A stretch of 37,807 bases of DNA from Myxacorys chilensis ATA2-1-KO14 (GCA_019359275.1 JAHHHP010000054.1:1-37807), one strand, 5' to 3'; shown: positions 1-7,987, counted from the stretch's first letter. Notes: generated by a model not told the origin, from the sequence alone. Program-made: numbers and translations.

Positions 1-152
1 GTGATGGCGTAAATCGCTATAATTTCGTTAAGCATTTTTTCTTCTCTTTGAGGTGTCCAACTCCTTGAAGAGATTTTATTTGCTTTGCTTCCCCTGCCGC
101 TTCTAACTAGCAACTTAAGTTAGTAGAGCTTTGTTCTTGAGAGGTTGCCGTT

Positions 153-1433
153 ATGAAGCCTGCGCTTAGCCAAATTGGAGTCGAAATGTCTCGCCTCTCT
201 GGAGTGCGGGCGATCATGAAAGATATTATCGAGACGTTGAGGGCAGGCGCAGGACAAGATTTTATTAACCTTAGCGCGGGCAATCCTGTGATCCTGCCAG
301 AGGTAGAACAACTCTGGCGCGATTGCACCTCTGATCTGCTCTCTAGCCCTGATTACGGGGATGTGGTTTGTCGGTACGGCGCAAGTCAGGGATATCAACC
401 GCTCGTTGATGCTGTAGTCCAAGATTTCAATCAGCGCTATGGGCTAAGGTTGACCGATCGCAATGTTCTAATTACCCCCGGCAGCCAAAATCTTTATTTT
501 CTGGCGGCAAATGCGTTTGGCGGTTACGCCGCTAATGGGGATCTGCGTAAGATCGTGTTGCCGCTCAGTCCAGACTACACCGGGTATGGCGGCGTCGCTC
601 TCACGCCCGAAGCGCTGATCGCCTACAGACCAGAATTAGAGATTGATCAAGTTTCACATCGCTTTAAGTACCGCCCTGATTTCAGTAGACTCACCATCGA
701 TGAACACACTGGCTGCGTGATTTTCTCTCGTCCTTGCAACCCAACGGGCAATGTTCTGACTAACGACGAAGTGAATAAAATTACAACACTAGCAGCAGCG
801 CATGACGTTCCGGTACTAATTGATTCTGCTTATGCACCGCCCTATCCAGCGCTTAACTTTACAGAAATGACTCCGACCTTTGGGGAGAATGTGCTGCACT
901 GCATGAGTTTATCAAAAGCGGGATTGCCAGGAGAACGCATTGGCATTGCGATCGGGGATGCGGATATTATTAGCGTTCTCGAAGCATTTCAGACGAATTT
1001 GTGCATTCATTCGCCTCGATATGGACAAGCGATCGCAGCGCGTGCGATTCGGTCTGGGGCGCTAGGCGAGATTGCTGTCAACGTGATTCGACCGTTCTAT
1101 CAGCAGAAGATCGCCGTTGTTGAAGAAGCGCTGAATCAAGCCATGCCGCCTGATCTGCCGTGGTTTTTGCATCGCGGCGAAGGGGCGATCTTCGCTTGGC
1201 TGTGGCTCAACAATCTCCCGGTCACAGACTGGGAGTTTTACCAGCAGCTTAAGTCGGTGGGCGTGATTGTGGTTCCGGGCAGTACTTTTTTCCCTGGGCT
1301 GCACGACGAGTGGGATCACAAGCAGCAATGCCTGCGCATTAGCCTGACTGGAACCGATGAGGAATTGCGAACGGCAATGCAACGATTGGCTGAGGTCTAT
1401 GTGGAGACGATGAAAGCAACTCAGACACGTTAG
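153..1433 (+). CDS. avtA: Valine--pyruvate aminotransferase (AvtA), PLP class I/II
   Basis: A 426-residue fold-type I aminotransferase. The best family match by recognition is valine-pyruvate transaminase, which exchanges amino groups between valine or 2-oxoisovalerate and alanine or pyruvate in the cytoplasm. Visible hallmarks are SAGNP near residue 41, the substrate/PLP loop RPCNPTGN (193-200), IDSAY with the PLP-ring Asp at 224, and SLSKAGLPGERIG with the Schiff-base Lys at 255. A C-terminal CLRISLTG segment carries the carboxylate-binding Arg. The length is normal for AvtA. ATG 153 gives the full N-terminus. The gene stands alone, with a dispersed repeat after its stop. Another alpha-amino acid:pyruvate aminotransferase specificity cannot be excluded from sequence alone. 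Confidence 0.88.
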   Translation: MKPALSQIGVEMSRLSGVRAIMKDIIETLRAGAGQDFINLSAGNPVILPEVEQLWRDCTSDLLSSPDYGDVVCRYGASQGYQPLVDAVVQDFNQRYGLRLTDRNVLITPGSQNLYFLAANAFGGYAANGDLRKIVLPLSPDYTGYGGVALTPEALIAYRPELEIDQVSHRFKYRPDFSRLTIDEHTGCVIFSRPCNPTGNVLTNDEVNKITTLAAAHDVPVLIDSAYAPPYPALNFTEMTPTFGENVLHCMSLSKAGLPGERIGIAIGDADIISVLEAFQTNLCIHSPRYGQAIAARAIRSGALGEIAVNVIRPFYQQKIAVVEEALNQAMPPDLPWFLHRGEGAIFAWLWLNNLPVTDWEFYQQLKSVGVIVVPGSTFFPGLHDEWDHKQQCLRISLTGTDEELRTAMQRLAEVYVETMKATQTR

Positions 1434-1460
1434 GGTAGAAGCAGAATGATCGCTGATCTG

Positions 1461-1549
1461 CCCTCACCCCCAACCCTTCTCCCTAGGGAGAGGGAATCTG
1501 ATCCAACTTTTGTTTCCTCCCCTGCGGGAAAAGAGCTAGAGTGAGAGTG
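1461..1549. repeat. Dispersed C/T-rich inverted-repeat element (cyanobacterial REP/MITE-like)
   Basis: The segment starts with CCCTCACCCC and ends with GTGAGAGTG. In between is a CTTCTCCCTAGGGAGAGG palindrome followed by a second GC-rich half. Elements of the type CCCTCACCC...CTCCC(N)GGGAGAGGG recur many times in filamentous cyanobacterial genomes, and this copy looks like a slightly degraded member. It fills the gap between avtA and the DUF3531 gene and could act as a 3' RNA structure. The family call is from memory of the motif; copy number in this genome was not checked. Confidence 0.5.
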
Positions 1550-1582
1550 ATTCAGACCCGAAGAATAATCTAACTTTGACTT

Positions 1583-2041
1583 ATGCAAGTTCAATTTCGC
1601 GAGTTTGATGCCTTTAACGTTTGGATGTGGATTGAGTTTGTTACCATTCCGTCTGAAATGGAGAAACAGTATGTTGAGGAGTTATTTAGCTCCTGGTTTT
1701 TCCTCGGTAAATTAGGCGGGTTTAATGCTGAAAATTTGCAGGTGCAAGATAGCGGACTCGATCTGAGCTATATGGTCTATGACGAAGACACGGCTGAAGA
1801 TTCGCTAATGTCGGTCATGCACAATATGGGCGACTTTGAGTACGACGCAAACTGGGGCCGCTGTTGGTTTGACTTGGGCACGAGCGACTCGATCGCGCTA
1901 GATGTATTAATTAACTCGCTGAAGCAACTGAGCAAAGATTACGTCACTATTGATCGCGTCATCATTGGTGGCGAGAATGACGATTGGCGTGTTCCGGGCA
2001 GTAGCAATCCAGATTTTGTCATGGATAATCAACTCAATTAA
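1583..2041 (+). CDS. DUF3531 family protein
   Basis: A 152-residue soluble acidic protein without signal peptide or membrane segment. It resembles the DUF3531 family, which is conserved in cyanobacteria and plastid-bearing eukaryotes and has no established function. The recognisable part is the N-terminal FDAFNVWMWIEF segment and a central WGRCWFDLGTSD segment. The length suits the family. ATG 1583 is the only reasonable start. The downstream NUDIX gene is on the same strand 77 bp away, so cotranscription is possible but not shown. Family assignment is moderately sure; the function is unknown. Confidence 0.65.
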   Translation: MQVQFREFDAFNVWMWIEFVTIPSEMEKQYVEELFSSWFFLGKLGGFNAENLQVQDSGLDLSYMVYDEDTAEDSLMSVMHNMGDFEYDANWGRCWFDLGTSDSIALDVLINSLKQLSKDYVTIDRVIIGGENDDWRVPGSSNPDFVMDNQLN

Positions 2042-2118
2042 CGTCGCGTTCGTAATGTTGGAACTTCCTTTTGAATTGGGATCTACATCGGTGTGGATAA
2101 ATTCGTGTGGGTAAGTTC

Positions 2119-2547
2119 ATGACATCAAACATTCGCGTGATTGTTCTAGGTTTGATCATCCACAACAATCGCCTGTTTGTATCAGAAGGGTTCGACTCGA
2201 TCAAACAAGAAACCTTCTATCGCGCCTTGGGTGGCGGCGTGGAGTTTGGGGAAACAAGCCAAGCCGCCCTCCAACGAGAATTTCAGGAAGAGCTTCAGGC
2301 AGAATTAACGAACATTCGGTATTTGGGCTGTCTCGAAAGCTTCTTTACCTTTGAAGGCAAACCCGGACACGAATTAGTTCAGCTTTATCAATGTGATTTT
2401 GTGGACGCTCATTTCTATCAAGATCAGCCCTTCACGTTTATCGAAGGTGATGATCAAGGAGTGGCTCACTGGATTGATTTGGATCTGCTCAAGTCCAACT
2501 CGCTTCGCCTATGTCCCGACAACTGTCTGACCTATTTGCTTGTCTGA
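2119..2547 (+). CDS. NUDIX hydrolase
   Basis: A NUDIX-fold pyrophosphohydrolase of about 142 residues. It would cleave a nucleoside diphosphate linked to some moiety X; the substrate cannot be read from sequence. The Nudix box runs from GGGVEFGE to REFQEEL: the G-x5-E and RE-x2-EE metal-binding positions are intact, and the usual Gly near the box end is Gln. ATG 2119 is preferred; an in-frame GTG at 2107 would add four residues (MGKF). The C-terminus reads into a 17-bp tandem repeat, so the last residues and the stop (TGA 2545-2547) belong to the repeat. The original C-terminus may therefore have been altered. Confidence 0.85.
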   Translation: MTSNIRVIVLGLIIHNNRLFVSEGFDSIKQETFYRALGGGVEFGETSQAALQREFQEELQAELTNIRYLGCLESFFTFEGKPGHELVQLYQCDFVDAHFYQDQPFTFIEGDDQGVAHWIDLDLLKSNSLRLCPDNCLTYLLV

Positions 2548-2574
2548 CCTATTTGCTTGTCTGACCTATTTGCT
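2524..2574. repeat. Three perfect tandem copies of a 17-bp unit across a stop codon
   Basis: The unit TGTCTGACCTATTTGCT occurs at 2524-2540, 2541-2557 and 2558-2574 without mismatch. Because 17 is not a multiple of 3, each added copy shifts the frame. Unit 1 encodes the end of the NUDIX protein and unit 2 supplies its TGA stop. The array occupies the short gap to the convergent response-regulator gene. Confidence 0.97.
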
Positions 2575-2588
2575 TTGACGTGTCTGCT

Positions 2589-2960
2589 TTAGTAGCGTTG
2601 GCTCAGCAAAATTTGAATCGCGTTCATCATTTCGTCAGGAGGACAAGGCTTTGTGACGTAAGCATCTGCGCCTTGCTTGATGCCCCAATAGCGATCGAAC
2701 TCTTCTGACTTAATCGAACACATCATCACCGGAATGCTGTGAGTTCTGGGATCGCTTTTAATCCAGCGACACAGTTCATATCCATTCATGCGCGGCATGA
2801 TGATATCGGTGATCACCAGATCCGGCAGTGACGTTTGAAGTTGCGCGATCGCATCGACCCCATCGGCAGCGATCGCGACTTCAAACCCAATTTGGCGCAG
2901 TTGATCAGCAATCATCTCCCGCACGGTCACACTATCATCGACAATCAACACTGAGTTCAT
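2589..2960 (-). CDS. CheY/PilH-like single-domain response regulator
   Basis: A 123-residue stand-alone receiver domain. The acidic pocket is D8/D9, the phospho-acceptor is D52 in LVITDIIMP, the conserved Ser/Thr position is S82, and K104 lies in VTKP. All phosphotransfer residues are present and there is no output domain, so it probably acts by protein contact, as CheY or PilH do in chemotaxis/phototaxis or twitching signalling. The text resembles cyanobacterial PilH-type regulators with the MPRMNGYELCRWIK segment. No histidine kinase or chemotaxis gene is next to it, so its partner is unknown. It converges on the NUDIX gene. Confidence 0.9.
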   Translation of the reverse strand: MNSVLIVDDSVTVREMIADQLRQIGFEVAIAADGVDAIAQLQTSLPDLVITDIIMPRMNGYELCRWIKSDPRTHSIPVMMCSIKSEEFDRYWGIKQGADAYVTKPCPPDEMMNAIQILLSQRY

Positions 2961-3320
2961 AGAGGCCTCATCATCGCAGGTTTAGACTGCTCCCTAGTTC
3001 ACGTATTTATACGTTTATTCATTCATACAAATAGAAATAGCTTCGTCCGGGTTTTGTGCAGAGAGCGTGAAGAGAACAGTTGGCTTTGTGAGGATGAGGG
3101 GGCAAGGCTAGTTCACGGTTCCTCTGGAGTTGCGCTTTGCGCTAATCGCGCACTTTGGGTGGCAGCGAATTGGATAGCGGATGTCACAGAGGAATTGAAG
3201 GAGGGCACGGTCTGCGAGGATCTACCGCACCTCCAGCCGTTTCGTGATGAATTGCAATGTTTAGTCAGGACATCCTTGCGTTATTGTGATCACTAGTGAC
3301 CTGAACAACCATCGCTGAGT
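2961..3320. other. Intergenic region between divergent response-regulator and bciB genes
   Basis: This 360-bp gap must hold the promoters of both flanking genes. A 14-bp palindrome ACGTATTTATACGT (3001-3014) sits just upstream of the response regulator in an AT-rich stretch and could be an operator. An 80-codon open frame starting with TTG (3054-3296) has no recognisable domain and no clear ribosome site; I do not call it a gene. Confidence 0.5.
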
Positions 3321-4511
3321 ATGACCCTGGCTCCTCACAAAAAGGCAAAAGCGCTCAAACCTTCCAGCCGCCGCCCTGCAAAAGAACTCTGTAGCGAATG
3401 TGGGCTATGTGACACCCACTATATTCATTACGTGAAAGAGGCTTGCGCCTTTATCCATCAGCAAATTCCAGCACTCGAAGAACAAACTCATGGCCGGAGC
3501 CGTGACTTAGATAACTCCGATGATGTCTACTTTGGGGTCAATCAAGGTATGACGGCAGCCCGTAAGATCGAGCCGATCGCGGGCGCACAGTGGACAGGAA
3601 TTGTCAGCACGATCGCCATTCAAATGCTAGAAAGCGGCAAAGTTGAAGGTGTCGTGTGCGTTCAAAATACCGAAGAAGACCGATTCCAACCGAAGCCGAT
3701 TATTGCGCGATCGCGAGAAGAAATCTTAGCGGCAAGAGTGAATAAGCCAACTCTTTCGCCAAATTTATCGGTACTAGAGCAAGTTGAGCAGTCTGGCATG
3801 AAGCGACTGCTCGTGATTGGGGTCGGGTGTCAAATTCAAGCTCTGCGAGCCGTAGAGAAGCAGTTGGGGCTAGAAAAGCTGTACGTGCTAGGGACGCCTT
3901 GTACCGATAATGTCACCCGCGCTGGATTGCAGACGTTTCTAGAGACAACGAGCCGCTCGCCCGAAACCGTGGTCTACTACGAATTCATGCAAGACTTTCA
4001 GGTTCACTTCAAACACGAAGATGGCTCGACAGAGCTAGTCCCATTTTTTGGACTCAAAACCAACAAACTAAAAGATGTGTTTGCGCCGTCATGTCTCAGT
4101 TGCTTTGACTACGTGAACTCGTTGGCCGATCTAGTTGTCGGCTATATGGGTGCGCCTTTTGGCTGGCAGTGGATTGTCGTGAGAAACGATCGCGGTCAAG
4201 AAATGCTGGACTTGGTAGACGAGCAGATCGAAACGCAGCCTGTGATGTCTGCAGGCGATCGCAAAAATGCAGTGCAACAAAGCATCCCCGCCTACGATAA
4301 GGCTGTGACGCTGCCAATGTGGGCCGCTAAACTGATGGGCGTTGTGATCGAAAAAATTGGTCCAAAAGGCTTGGAATATGCGCGGTTCTCAATCGATTCT
4401 CACTTTACCCGCAACTATTTGTACGTCAAACGTAACCATCCAGAAAAATTAGACCAACACGTTCCTCCTCACGCTAAACAGATTGTGTCGCAATACAAAC
4501 TGCCGGATTAA
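3321..4511 (+). CDS. bciB: Ferredoxin-dependent divinyl (proto)chlorophyllide a 8-vinyl reductase, BciB/Slr1923 type
   Basis: A 396-residue FrhB-like protein (coenzyme F420 hydrogenase/dehydrogenase beta-subunit family). In cyanobacteria this family member reduces the C8 vinyl group of divinyl chlorophyll precursors, using FAD and two 4Fe-4S clusters with electrons from ferredoxin. The N-terminal cluster motif has C24, C27, C30 and C42 (CSECGLC then ACAF). Further cysteines follow at VGVGCQIQ, LGTPCTDN and SCLSCFDYVN. Length and domain order match cyanobacterial BciB rather than an archaeal F420 enzyme. ATG 3321 has only a weak upstream ribosome site. The plant paralogue 7-hydroxymethyl chlorophyll a reductase is the main alternative reading. 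The gene converges on the LysR gene, separated by a hairpin. Confidence 0.82.
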   Translation: MTLAPHKKAKALKPSSRRPAKELCSECGLCDTHYIHYVKEACAFIHQQIPALEEQTHGRSRDLDNSDDVYFGVNQGMTAARKIEPIAGAQWTGIVSTIAIQMLESGKVEGVVCVQNTEEDRFQPKPIIARSREEILAARVNKPTLSPNLSVLEQVEQSGMKRLLVIGVGCQIQALRAVEKQLGLEKLYVLGTPCTDNVTRAGLQTFLETTSRSPETVVYYEFMQDFQVHFKHEDGSTELVPFFGLKTNKLKDVFAPSCLSCFDYVNSLADLVVGYMGAPFGWQWIVVRNDRGQEMLDLVDEQIETQPVMSAGDRKNAVQQSIPAYDKAVTLPMWAAKLMGVVIEKIGPKGLEYARFSIDSHFTRNYLYVKRNHPEKLDQHVPPHAKQIVSQYKLPD

Positions 4512-4532
4512 CAGGAAATGCGATTAGCGCAA

Positions 4533-4580
4533 GGCACAACTTCAAAGAAAATGCTTTGCTAAGCTCCGAAGAGTTGTGCC
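4533..4580. terminator. Inverted repeat between convergent bciB and LysR genes, possible bidirectional terminator
   Basis: GGCACAACT (4533-4541) pairs perfectly with AGTTGTGCC (4572-4580) around a 30-nt loop. It lies between the two stop codons and directly abuts the LysR stop. There is no strong T-run on either side, so intrinsic termination would be weak; the RNA stem could also protect 3' ends. Confidence 0.45.
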
Positions 4581-4581
4581 C

Positions 4582-5508
4582 TCACATTACTTCTTGAAAC
4601 GCAGTCTTCTCCGCGACCTCCTTTCCTTCATTCAACAAATAATCGAAGAAGGCTTTCGCGATCGCGGAGAGCTGTTTTCCGGAGGGATGCACCACGTACC
4701 AATACCGCTCGATCGGAAACCCTTCCACATCCAGCACAACGAGTTGATTGTTTAACCCTTCTAACGCCAAGGTGTGTTTTGAAAGAACTGATAATCCCAT
4801 TCCACCGACGATCGCTTGCTTAATCGCTTCGTTGCTGCCCAAATCCAGTTTGACTTTCAACGGCAGCGCATGCTCATCAAACAGTTTCTGTACGGCTTTG
4901 CGCGTCCCTGATCCAGGTTCTCGCATGATGAATGGCTCTTCTGCGATACGAGCGAGCGGGATATCTTTCTCAAACGCTAAAGGATGAGTGCGAGGAGCCA
5001 GAACGACTAGGGGATTCTCCATAAAGGGATGCACTTCGGCATCGCTCTCGTCCGGCAGTTGGCTCAGAATGTAGAGATCATCGCGATTGCTCGCCAAACT
5101 ATCTAAGACGTACTGATGATTAGTGACGGTCAGAGAAATGTCGATGCCAGGATAGCGTTGGCAAAACGGACCTAAAATGCGAGGAATCACATACTTTGCT
5201 GTCGTCACTACAGCTAGGCGTAATGTGCCTCGCTTGAGTCCTTTGAGATCGGCGATCGCAATTTCAAACTCGGTCATCCGTTGAAAAACATCTTGGCACG
5301 TCGCGTACAACTCTTTGCCAGCAGAGGTTAAGAACAGTTTTTTGCCAACTTGCTCAAACAACGGCAATCCGACAGTTTTGGATAGCTGCTTGACCTGCAT
5401 CGAGACAGTTGGTTGGGTCAGAAACAGCTCTTCCGCTGCACGGGTGAAACTGCTGTGACGGGCGACAGCTTCAAAAACCTTTAGTTGATGGAGTGTTGCG
5501 TTTTGCAC
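4582..5508 (-). CDS. LysR-type regulator of the CmpR/RbcR/CcmR group
   Basis: A 308-residue LysR regulator. An N-terminal winged helix-turn-helix (about 5-65, including FTRAAEELFLTQPTVSMQVKQL) precedes a type 2 periplasmic-binding-fold effector domain (about 90-300). The HTH text and segments such as LRLAVVTTAKYVIPR and LGSNEAIKQAIVGGMGLSVLS closely match cyanobacterial CmpR/RbcR-type regulators. These control CO2-concentrating and Rubisco genes in response to photorespiratory or redox metabolites. Which paralogue this is cannot be settled, because no target operon is adjacent. Upstream (5509 onward) is AT-rich and has short palindromes suitable for autoregulation. ATG 5508 is supported by the conserved start of the HTH. 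Confidence 0.85.
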   Translation of the reverse strand: MQNATLHQLKVFEAVARHSSFTRAAEELFLTQPTVSMQVKQLSKTVGLPLFEQVGKKLFLTSAGKELYATCQDVFQRMTEFEIAIADLKGLKRGTLRLAVVTTAKYVIPRILGPFCQRYPGIDISLTVTNHQYVLDSLASNRDDLYILSQLPDESDAEVHPFMENPLVVLAPRTHPLAFEKDIPLARIAEEPFIMREPGSGTRKAVQKLFDEHALPLKVKLDLGSNEAIKQAIVGGMGLSVLSKHTLALEGLNNQLVVLDVEGFPIERYWYVVHPSGKQLSAIAKAFFDYLLNEGKEVAEKTAFQEVM

Positions 5509-5967
5509 AATAGCCTCTCCTTAAGGATTGATGACAACTTGATAAACCAGCGATCGCAGAAAAAACGCTATCTATAGATTAAAATCTATTCAACCTATTG
5601 ATAGCAGTGATTTTGATTTATAGCTTTTGTAGTTATCATAATCCATAAGAGCATATGCTCCCTTCCAATCTCGCGTTGCACGAATCAAGATTTTGTTGGA
5701 GCAGGTTTTAGGCTGCAACATTCACTTGTTAACAAAGGTTTTGTTTGCAGGTGATTTGCTTACAGTAGTCTCCTATCTCCTTCGTATCAGACGTGCAACG
5801 CCTTTTTTTGTCATACATTCTTTGTGAAAGCTTTATAAAATTAGCGATCGCTAGATCAAATCATCTTTTGAGAATGTTCCAAATCACTCGAATGGGCTAT
5901 TGAATTAAGACTTTTCTGATGTTGCGCATCGTATTTCAAATAGCGAGTTGGTAAGGTTGTATGTCAA
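5509..5967. other. AT-rich upstream region of the LysR gene
   Basis: No gene is seen here. Two perfect palindromes lie near the LysR start: ATCTATAGAT (5570-5579), with ATCTAT repeated at 5584-5589, and GAGCATATGCTC (5649-5660). LysR regulators usually bind dyads in their own promoters, so these are candidate operators, which is inference. The rest (5670-5967) shows nothing I recognise; its right edge may hold the unrecognisable start of the fasciclin relic. Confidence 0.45.
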
Positions 5968-6333
5968 GTGTTGCTGACATTTAGCGCGTTGGTGGCAGTC
6001 GTCTAAGTAGCTGATCTAATCGACACGCTAAAGCAGCAAATACCGTAAATGGTATTTGCTCCTAACAATTAGACATTCTCAAGGTTGTTGCCAGAAAGGA
6101 TACAACCATTAGTTCAAAATGTTTCTCAATTAACATGAATTCTGACGTTTCATGTCGTTCTTGAGAAATATGTAAAAGCCGATTCAGAGAAGTTAAACAG
6201 TACTACTTCTGTAGAATCTTTGTTAATTAAGCTCAACTTCACTGATGTAGTTAAAGTGAAGGAAGCTACAGTTTTAGCGGCAGAAATATAATTATTTTAA
6301 TGAGTTAATTATTACGTTGATGATAACAGGATT
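5968..6333 (+). pseudogene. Decayed fasciclin (FAS1) domain gene
   Basis: Reading one frame (codons starting at 5968, 5971 and so on) gives clear FAS1 text broken by stops. FSALVAVV-stop-VADLIDTL matches the first FAS1 helices. MVFAPNN-stop-TFSRLL matches the FTVFAPTDAAF box. ILTFHVVLEKYVKAD then KLNSTTSV matches the conserved ILTYHVV box and the strand after it, and VKVKEATVLAAEI matches the late DATVVxADI strand. A weaker VxxxVDD tail at about 6304-6324 fits the final VIHVIDxVL. In-frame stops fall at 6004, 6046, 6070, 6136, 6289, 6298 and 6301, with no frameshift needed, so decay was by point mutation. It lies convergent to the helical carotenoid protein gene. FAS1 recognition is by motif; which FAS1 subfamily it was is unknown. 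Confidence 0.8.
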
Positions 6334-6430
6334 AAATGATCCAGTTAAGTTATAGGCTTATCTTTAAAGCTATTTCTATCTTGAGGGCGCGATCGCACCT
6401 CTAAACAGATGCGATCGCAGACTTACTTAA

Positions 6431-6925
6431 TTACCGTGCAGCTTCTGACTTTGTACTTGCCGTCGTGGAATCAAATCCCATCGGAGAGACATAATCTCTA
6501 AACAAAGCCATTTGATCCTCAAATGAAAGTTGCTTAATCTGCTCTACTACATCCTGAGAGTCAGAGGGAAGCTCGTATCCCGCAGGCATTGGAATGATAG
6601 TTCCATTGTCCATGCCTTGTGCCAGTAAATACCAAAACAGAAGCTTGGTTGTATCGCTGAGTGCAGCATACTCGCGAGAAATTTGTGTATCTTTCTGGGT
6701 AATGAGTGCCCGTTGTAGTTCTAACTGTTCGTCCTGAGATAGCTCTTTGACTTGAGCAAATACGCCTTCTGCAATTTCTGGAGCCGCCGTACCTGCTCCT
6801 GGGGCCGCAGGCGTAATCGACTCTCCCATTTCTGTATAAACGAACCAAAATACAGCTAGTTGTTGGTCAACCTCTAGACCTCGAAGCGCCTGAAGAATAT
6901 CATCAGCGACATGTGAAATTGTCAT
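6431..6925 (-). CDS. Helical carotenoid protein (HCP), OCP N-terminal-domain paralogue
   Basis: A 164-residue all-helical protein equal to the N-terminal effector domain of orange carotenoid protein, without linker or C-terminal NTF2 domain. LAVFWFVYTEMGESITPAAPGA (22 residues; key W27, Y30 and ITxAAPGA) aligns with the OCP segment bearing W41 and Y44. W98 matches OCP W110, and R143 in LFRDYVSPMGFD matches R155, which contacts carotenoid and phycobilisome. Family members bind a ketocarotenoid and quench singlet oxygen or, in some clades, phycobilisome excitation; the clade here cannot be assigned by eye. The full set of carotenoid-contact residues suggests an active binder. No OCP, CTD homologue or FRP gene is in the window. 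It is transcribed divergently from the first SDR gene. Confidence 0.9.
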   Translation of the reverse strand: MTISHVADDILQALRGLEVDQQLAVFWFVYTEMGESITPAAPGAGTAAPEIAEGVFAQVKELSQDEQLELQRALITQKDTQISREYAALSDTTKLLFWYLLAQGMDNGTIIPMPAGYELPSDSQDVVEQIKQLSFEDQMALFRDYVSPMGFDSTTASTKSEAAR

Positions 6926-7075
6926 AAAACTTTTACCAAATTCAACTCCTGCACCTTACCAACGGTAAATTTTCTTTTCCCCTAGCATTGGGCAGACATT
7001 GCTTACCTGACTCTAGACAGAGGTGACGATCTCACAAGTGCATGACCCTTGAGGATGAATTAGGCAAGGGTAAAT

Positions 7076-7948
7076 ATGCAACGACTGGAAGGAAAAGTCG
7101 CGATCGTCACGGGCGGGGGCGCAGGAATTGGGGAAGCAATTTGTCACAAATTTGCGAAAGAAGGCGCAAAAGTTGTAGTGAGCGGCTTGCCGAGTGATCC
7201 GATCGACGCGGTTGCAACGGCCATCACCCACTACGGCGGTACTGCGATTGCGTATCCGGGCGATGTGGCTGAAGAAGCGTTTGCAAAAGGTTGTGTTGAA
7301 GCCGCGATCACAGCGTACGGCAAGCTCGACATCTTAATCAATAATGCAGGCGTATTTCTGGCAACGGCAGAGATTGATCAATACCCAATCGAAGACTTTG
7401 ACGCCACCATCCGCAATAATTTAAGGTCAGCATTCTTGATGACAAAATATGCCATTCCTTACCTCCAAAAAACGAACGGTAATATTGTCAGCGCTGGATC
7501 GGAAGCAGGATTCAACGGCTTAGCAATGAACGCTCCTTACGGCGGTACAAAAGGCTGGATGCATTCCTTCATGATGGGCGTGGCCGTGGAACAGGCGAAG
7601 TATGGCATTCGGGCAAACTGTGTGTGTCCGGGCGCGATCGACACCGCTTGGACGCACAAAGAAACGGGGCCCATGACCCAGAAAATGGAGAAGATGCTGG
7701 TTGAAGCGGCTCCGATGGCGCGACGTGGAACGCCCGAAGAGATGGCGAATATCTATGCCTTTCTTGCCTCAGATGAAGCGAGCTATGTCACGGGTGCGCT
7801 GTGGTTAGCCGATGGCGGCGTCACACCTGCGAAAGGAGCAGTCGGAAAAGATACGCCGTTTTGGAAGCGCAGTGAACCCGATGGAGAGTTGCGCCTTGAT
7901 CATGAGCGGGATGGTTTGCAGAACAAAGATACTCATCAAGTCAAATAA
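7076..7948 (+). CDS. Short-chain dehydrogenase/reductase (SDR), first of a tandem pair
   Basis: A 290-residue classical SDR. It has a Rossmann NAD(P) motif TGGGAGIG (12-19), NNAG (89-92), and catalytic S142, Y155 and K159 in the YxxxK arrangement. The C-terminal segment ASYVTGALWLADGG is the usual SDR tail, followed by about 35 extra hydrophilic residues. Substrate is not readable: sugar, polyol or 3-oxoacyl reductases share these motifs. A second SDR follows after 54 bp and then a GH31 glucosidase, which hints at carbohydrate metabolism (inference). ATG 7076 follows a weak AAGGG ribosome site. The pair shares only general SDR similarity, so a recent duplication is unlikely. Confidence 0.85.
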   Translation: MQRLEGKVAIVTGGGAGIGEAICHKFAKEGAKVVVSGLPSDPIDAVATAITHYGGTAIAYPGDVAEEAFAKGCVEAAITAYGKLDILINNAGVFLATAEIDQYPIEDFDATIRNNLRSAFLMTKYAIPYLQKTNGNIVSAGSEAGFNGLAMNAPYGGTKGWMHSFMMGVAVEQAKYGIRANCVCPGAIDTAWTHKETGPMTQKMEKMLVEAAPMARRGTPEEMANIYAFLASDEASYVTGALWLADGGVTPAKGAVGKDTPFWKRSEPDGELRLDHERDGLQNKDTHQVK

Positions 7949-7950
7949 CA

Positions 7951-7987
7951 AAGTAAGGAATGAGAGGTTTTTGCTCATTCCTTACTT
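7951..7987 (+). promoter_or_regulatory. Perfect 14-bp intercistronic hairpin before the second SDR gene
   Basis: AAGTAAGGAATGAG (7951-7964) and CTCATTCCTTACTT (7974-7987) are perfect reverse complements around a 9-nt loop. The hairpin starts 2 nt after the first SDR stop and ends 3 nt before TGGAGG, the ribosome site of the second SDR. No T-run follows, so it is not a standard intrinsic terminator. An mRNA stability element, an attenuator of downstream translation or a protein-binding dyad are possible. Confidence 0.8.

Noticed and set aside
3054..3296. 80-codon + strand ORF in the gap before bciB
   Set aside because: TTG start, no ribosome site, unusual Cys/Trp-rich text and no family resemblance; it overlaps the region needed for promoters.
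6035..6060. Perfect 10-bp inverted repeat AGCAAATACC...GGTATTTGCT, seemingly a terminator or operator
   Set aside because: It falls inside the FAS1 relic and covers the VFAP-coding stretch; no T-run follows. Chance self-complementarity of former coding DNA is simpler.
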